DNA of 9,727 nucleotides. Source: Sulfurospirillum sp. UBA6810 (GTDB taxonomy: Bacteria > Campylobacterota > Campylobacteria > Campylobacterales > Sulfurospirillaceae). The number at the start of each line of letters is the position of its first letter. The first letter of the stretch is position 1. The notes below the pieces were generated by a model. The model ran no database searches. It had not been told where the DNA came from and was given only the letters and a program-made list of their open reading frames with translations. The DNA is taken from NCBI GenBank assembly GCA_002469305.1, contig DKEY01000064.1:11689-21415 (forward strand), read 5' to 3'. This document shows positions 6,761 through 9,727 of this stretch, one piece after another. The position numbers and the translations under genes were made by a program.

Positions 6761-7477
6761 TTGGATAACGAAAACAAACAAGAAAAAATAGTCAAGATGT
6801 TCGACGATATCGCACCAACATACGATAAAGCAAACCGAGTGCTTAGTATGGGTGTGGATATACAGTGGAGAAAAAAAGCTTGTGATGAAGTTTACGCAAG
6901 ATATCAAAAACCGATAGATTTGATAGTCGATGTAGCTTGTGGTACAGGTGACATGATGGGTTACTGGCAAAAACAAGCTAAAAAAGCTGGTCTAAAGATA
7001 GGCAAACTTTTAGGAGTTGACCCCTCAGTTGGTATGACAAATGTAGGAAAAGAGAAATTCCCTGAATTTGAATTTGTGATAAGTGAAGCGACAAATATCC
7101 CACTACAAGATGAAAGTGCAGATATCCTTAGTATAAGTTATGGCATCAGAAATGTTGTGAAGCGAACAGAAGCATTTGCAGAGTTTGCACGCGTTGTAAA
7201 ACAAGATGGTTATGTTGTTGTCTTGGAGTTTACAAAAGATGACAAAAAAGGCTTCTTGCATGGTATCAAAGATTTTTATATGAACAAAATCTTACCTATG
7301 CTTGGTGGATTTATCTCTAAAAATAAAGAAGCTTATGAGTATCTTCCAAATTCTATCGAGGGATTTTTAACTGCAAGTATGTTGCAAAAAGAGTTAGATG
7401 ATGCTGGATTTACAACAGAGTTTGTAAAAAGTTTTTCTATGGATATCTCAACGTTGGTCATCGCTAGAAAACGTTAA
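6761..7477 (+). CDS. ubiE: Demethylmenaquinone C-methyltransferase
   Basis: This is a SAM-dependent methyltransferase that adds the ring methyl group in the last step of menaquinone synthesis. Campylobacterota normally make menaquinone, by the futalosine route, so demethylmenaquinone is the likely substrate and ubiquinone synthesis is not implied. Signatures are clear: FDDIAPTYDKAN (14-25) then SMGVDIQWR (29-37); motif I VDVACGTGD (56-64) binding SAM; LGVDPS (84-89); SYGIRNV (126-132); LEFTK (155-159); and the C-terminal YLPNSIEGF (194-202). At 238 residues the length is normal. The start is a TTG, chosen because AAGGA stands 7 bases upstream and the family pattern begins right after it. xseA follows after 1 base, so the two share a transcript. 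Confidence 0.95.
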   Translation: MDNENKQEKIVKMFDDIAPTYDKANRVLSMGVDIQWRKKACDEVYARYQKPIDLIVDVACGTGDMMGYWQKQAKKAGLKIGKLLGVDPSVGMTNVGKEKFPEFEFVISEATNIPLQDESADILSISYGIRNVVKRTEAFAEFARVVKQDGYVVVLEFTKDDKKGFLHGIKDFYMNKILPMLGGFISKNKEAYEYLPNSIEGFLTASMLQKELDDAGFTTEFVKSFSMDISTLVIARKR

Positions 7478-7478
7478 A

Positions 7479-8729
7479 ATGAACAATACCCTCAGTGTCT
7501 CAAGTCTAAACAACCAAATCAAATCTCTCCTTGAGACTACCTTTTTACAAATGAGCGTGAAGGGCGAACTTTCACGTATCACTTACCATAACTCAGGGCA
7601 TGTTTACTTCACTCTCAAAGATGAAAATTCTGCTATATCATGTGTTATGTTCAGAGGAAACCTCTCTCGTTTAAAGTTTCGTCTTGAAGAGGGTATGGCT
7701 GTCATCGTACATGGTTCCATCTCTGTTTTTACCCAAAGAGGGAGTTACCAGATAAACGCTACTTCGATAGAACCAGATGGCGAGGGTGCTTTGGCACTTG
7801 CATATGAACAGTTAAAGCAAAAACTCCAAGCCAAAGGGTATTTTGAGTATAAAAAGCCTATCCCAAAAGTTATAAACAAGATAGCAATCATCACTTCACA
7901 AACAGGTGCAGCACTCCAAGATATGCTCAGAGTTGCTACAAACAGATGGCCACTTGTAAAGATAGTTTTGCTCGATACGATAGTCCAAGGGGAAGCTAGT
8001 GCAAGTAGTATCGCTCACAATATAAACAGAGCACAAACTTTAGATGTAGATGTGATTGTTGTGGGAAGAGGTGGTGGAAGCATAGAGGATTTATGGGCAT
8101 TCAACGAAGAGGTTGTAGCTGATGCAATCTTTACATGTAAGATTCCTGTCGTCTCAGCTGTTGGACATGAGATAGACTTTGTTATTAGTGATTTTGTAGC
8201 TGATTTGCGTGCTCCAACTCCAAGTGCAGCTATGGAGATGATACTCCCTGATAAAAATGAAATGCTTTTTAGACTAGATGAGATGTCGATGCATATGGAT
8301 AAACTTTTTCAAAGACTTCTTTATACTAAAGCGCAAAATCTCAAGCATTTGCATGAACTTTTTAAAGCGCACTCTTTTGAAGCAAAACTTGCCATAAACA
8401 AAAGAGAGATAGAGCTTTTATACTCACGATTTTCACAAAAAATAGACTTTATACTGGCTCACAAAAATGCAAAATTGGAAAAGACAAAAGAGGATTTATT
8501 CTTTATCATGAAAAAGTTTTTAAACTTCAAAGAGACAAAATTAACAAATCTTTCTGAACTTTTTTTACAAAATGAGCCTTCAAAAAACTTACATGTAAAC
8601 TATGCACAAGTTGTAAAAGATGGCAAAAAAACAACCCTTAAAAGCTTAAAAGTAGAAGACACTTTTGAACTACACTCAAAAGAAGAGATAGTAAGTGCAA
8701 AGGTAATATCTAAAAAAAGTTTACTATAA
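7479..8729 (+). CDS. xseA: Exodeoxyribonuclease VII large subunit
   Basis: This is the large, catalytic subunit of exonuclease VII, a cytoplasmic enzyme that degrades single-stranded DNA from both ends and acts in repair and recombination. The N-terminal OB-fold (about 1-100) includes VKGELSRITYHNSGHVYFTLKD. The catalytic domain shows KIAIITSQTGAALQD, VGRGGGSIEDLWAFNEE (195-211), and SAVGHEIDF followed by ADLRAPTPSAAMEM (226-254). A long Lys/Glu-rich helical region (about 255-380) follows, which in this family binds the small subunits, and then a short beta-rich tail. The length of 416 residues is in the normal range. The ATG lies 1 base after the ubiE stop. The small-subunit gene xseB is not in this window and must be elsewhere. 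Identification is secure. Confidence 0.96.
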   Translation: MNNTLSVSSLNNQIKSLLETTFLQMSVKGELSRITYHNSGHVYFTLKDENSAISCVMFRGNLSRLKFRLEEGMAVIVHGSISVFTQRGSYQINATSIEPDGEGALALAYEQLKQKLQAKGYFEYKKPIPKVINKIAIITSQTGAALQDMLRVATNRWPLVKIVLLDTIVQGEASASSIAHNINRAQTLDVDVIVVGRGGGSIEDLWAFNEEVVADAIFTCKIPVVSAVGHEIDFVISDFVADLRAPTPSAAMEMILPDKNEMLFRLDEMSMHMDKLFQRLLYTKAQNLKHLHELFKAHSFEAKLAINKREIELLYSRFSQKIDFILAHKNAKLEKTKEDLFFIMKKFLNFKETKLTNLSELFLQNEPSKNLHVNYAQVVKDGKKTTLKSLKVEDTFELHSKEEIVSAKVISKKSLL

Positions 8730-8755
8730 CTCCAAATACTCCTAAATAGGTTAAG

Positions 8756-8769
8756 TTAAGTTTACTTAA
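8756..8769. promoter_or_regulatory. Palindrome upstream of the response regulator gene, candidate operator
   Basis: TTAAGT and ACTTAA form a perfect 6-bp inverted repeat around TT, 52 bases before the TTG start of the response regulator gene. An additional TTAAG at 8751-8755 makes a tandem copy of the left arm. A possible -10 (TACAAT, 8772-8777) lies directly downstream, so a protein bound here could affect the promoter. The arms are all A/T-rich, so chance is a serious alternative. Confidence 0.35.
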
Positions 8770-8820
8770 TGTACAATTATTTTTACTTTTTATAAAAATA
8801 GACTACTTGGGGATAATAAA

Positions 8821-9471
8821 TTGATTTTAGATATGAGGATAATAAGCCAGATGAGAATTCTTTGTGTAGAAGATGAACCACAAGCCTTATCTCAACTTTC
8901 ACTCTCACTTGAAAGCTTTTGTAAAGAATTACACTTAGCAAAAGATGGACAAGAAGCCCTAGATATCTTAGAAAACAATACTGTGGATGTTATAGTAACT
9001 GACCTTCGTATGCCTCATGTTGATGGGTTGGAACTTTTAGAAATAGCTAAAAAAAAGTATCCTGATATCACTGTTATCTTAGTGAGTGCACATTCTGAGA
9101 GTGAATATCTTTTAAAAGCAATTCGCTTGAGAGCAGATGGATATATCTTGAAGCCTTTAAATCTACAAGAACTTTTTTCCCTCATCATAAGAAGTGCGGG
9201 CTCAAAAATCTTAGAAAACGAACTCTCCGATAAAAATCTGCTTTTGAAAGTTTTAAAAACTATCGGAGGCAAGCGTGTGCAAATTATAGAGTATATCTTT
9301 AACCATTTGGATAAAGAGAGAAACTTTGTAGGAACATATGACGAGATTATCGAAGCACTAGGAGCTAGTAAACCAACGGTGGTCAACACTTTTAAAGTAT
9401 TGATTGATGATGGCATACTAGTTAGAGTTAAAAATGGTTACTATAAACTGCAAAGAGATTTGCTAAACTAG
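8821..9471 (+). CDS. Orphan response regulator: receiver domain plus winged-helix DNA-binding domain
   Basis: This is a cytoplasmic two-component response regulator that is probably a transcription factor. The receiver domain has acidic residues Glu17 and Asp18 (CVEDEP), phospho-acceptor Asp61 (VTDLRMP), Ser89 (VSAHS) and Lys111 (ILKPL). After a helical linker, residues about 150-212 look like a winged helix: KRVQIIEYIF, then TYDEIIEALGASKPTVVNTFKVL as helix-turn-helix, then ILVRVKNGYYKL as the wing. This is not the OmpR, NarL or Fis type; it looks nearer to Crp- or RepL-like winged helices (tentative). Numbers assume the TTG at 8821, which has GGGGA 7 bases upstream. The ATG at 8851 gives the more usual receiver N-terminus (MRILCVEDEP), with GAGGA 11 bases upstream, and would shift numbers by 10. 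No kinase gene is adjacent. Confidence 0.9.
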   Translation: MILDMRIISQMRILCVEDEPQALSQLSLSLESFCKELHLAKDGQEALDILENNTVDVIVTDLRMPHVDGLELLEIAKKKYPDITVILVSAHSESEYLLKAIRLRADGYILKPLNLQELFSLIIRSAGSKILENELSDKNLLLKVLKTIGGKRVQIIEYIFNHLDKERNFVGTYDEIIEALGASKPTVVNTFKVLIDDGILVRVKNGYYKLQRDLLN

Positions 9472-9727
9472 CTACATCAATAAGCTTTTTAAGTTAAAAA
9501 AACTAAGAGCATTTGCCCCTTTTATCTCTTTTAAAAGCATTTCCATTTCACTAGGTTTTTGCCATATAGGAACTTCTACATGTGAGATTTTTTCCAACTC
9601 TCTTTGAGCTATATATAAAGAACCCACTTCATCAATAAGACCTGCATCTTTTGCTTTTTGTGCTATAAAAACTCTTGCATTTGCAAACTCTTTAGCCTTT
9701 TGTTTGTCCAAGCCTCTTGCCTTCGCA
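9472..9727 (-). CDS. sppA: Signal peptide peptidase SppA, C-terminal part only
   Basis: The minus strand carries the last 84 or so residues of an SppA (protease IV) family protein; the frame is open to the window edge, so the start lies beyond it. SppA is a membrane-bound serine protease that degrades cleaved signal peptides. The visible part has the family's C-terminal pattern: a Lys-rich helix, FANARVFIAQKAKDAGLIDEVG, then SLYIAQRELEK, where the Gly-Leu-Ile-Asp-Glu motif is the most telling. The catalytic Ser and Lys lie upstream and cannot be checked. Its stop codon directly abuts the stop of the response regulator gene, so the two converge with no gap. A related S49 peptidase (SohB-like) is possible, but the RVF and GLIDEVG pattern suits SppA better. 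Confidence 0.82.
   Translation of the reverse strand, partial: AKARGLDKQKAKEFANARVFIAQKAKDAGLIDEVGSLYIAQRELEKISHVEVPIWQKPSEMEMLLKEIKGANALSFFNLKSLLM

Noticed and set aside
199..9416. Long open frames on the minus strand (for example 199-474, 3533-3837, 4084-4323, 5838-6161, 6611-6976, 9015-9416)
   Set aside because: They lie mostly or entirely opposite well-identified plus-strand genes, have no ribosome binding sites I could support, and their translations are Cys/Phe/Ser-rich without recognisable domains.
9482..9503. Hairpin TTTTTAA-G-TTAAAAA near the sppA 3' end
   Set aside because: The stem is all A/T with a one-base centre and lies within the sppA coding region, so it is too weak to call as a terminator.
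1..9727. CRISPR array, tRNA, rRNA, insertion sequence or phage genes
   Set aside because: No regularly spaced repeats, cloverleaf-like sequences, transposase or integrase frames were found; gaps between genes are all about 100 bases or shorter.

Overview
This AT-rich window looks like the chromosome of a Campylobacterota (Epsilonproteobacteria) member, probably close to Sulfurimonas, Sulfurovum or Arcobacter. The evidence is the gene content: a family II (Mn-dependent) pyrophosphatase, a Cache-type sensor of the kind common in this group, a ubiE-xseA pair with a TTG start, and tight spacing with overlapping starts. The lineage call is inference. I saw no tRNA, rRNA, CRISPR array, insertion sequence or phage gene.

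Layout. (1) Positions 1-1942 hold the 3' part of a sensory operon: a 5'-cut histidine kinase, then, overlapping it by 14 bases, a membrane-anchored double-Cache protein with no output domain. (2) Positions 2021-3862 hold ppaC and, 9 bases later, an unrecognised 304-residue soluble protein. (3) Positions 3959-6657 hold four overlapping lipoprotein genes: a CsgG/HfaB-like protein, a small unrecognised lipoprotein, a DUF4810 protein and a DUF799 (GNA1162-like) protein with an unusual C-terminal extension of about 130 residues. A perfect 8-bp-stem hairpin at 6665-6685 closes this block. (4) Positions 6761-8729 hold ubiE (menaquinone methyltransferase) and xseA (exonuclease VII large subunit), 1 base apart. 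(5) Positions 8821-9471 hold an orphan response regulator with a C-terminal winged helix. On the minus strand, abutting it tail to tail, is the 3' end of sppA (signal peptide peptidase), which runs off the window.

How the genes work together. Two sets stand out. The kinase and Cache protein look like a split sensor, in which a separately encoded periplasmic ligand-binding protein may feed a kinase whose own periplasmic loop is small. The four lipoproteins are translationally coupled and all should be lipidated. None has Asp after the lipid-modified Cys, so all should reach the outer membrane if the enterobacterial sorting rule holds. They probably form one envelope complex around a CsgG-like, possibly pore-forming, component. 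No curli subunit or other curli gene lies beside them, so the cargo or role is unknown. This block also uses ATT for Ile far more than ppaC and xseA do, which hints at a different history or expression class. The remaining genes are ordinary housekeeping genes.

The non-coding gaps (1943-2020, 3863-3958, 6658-6760, 8730-8820) are all about 100 bases or shorter and hold only candidate promoters, one terminator and one palindrome.
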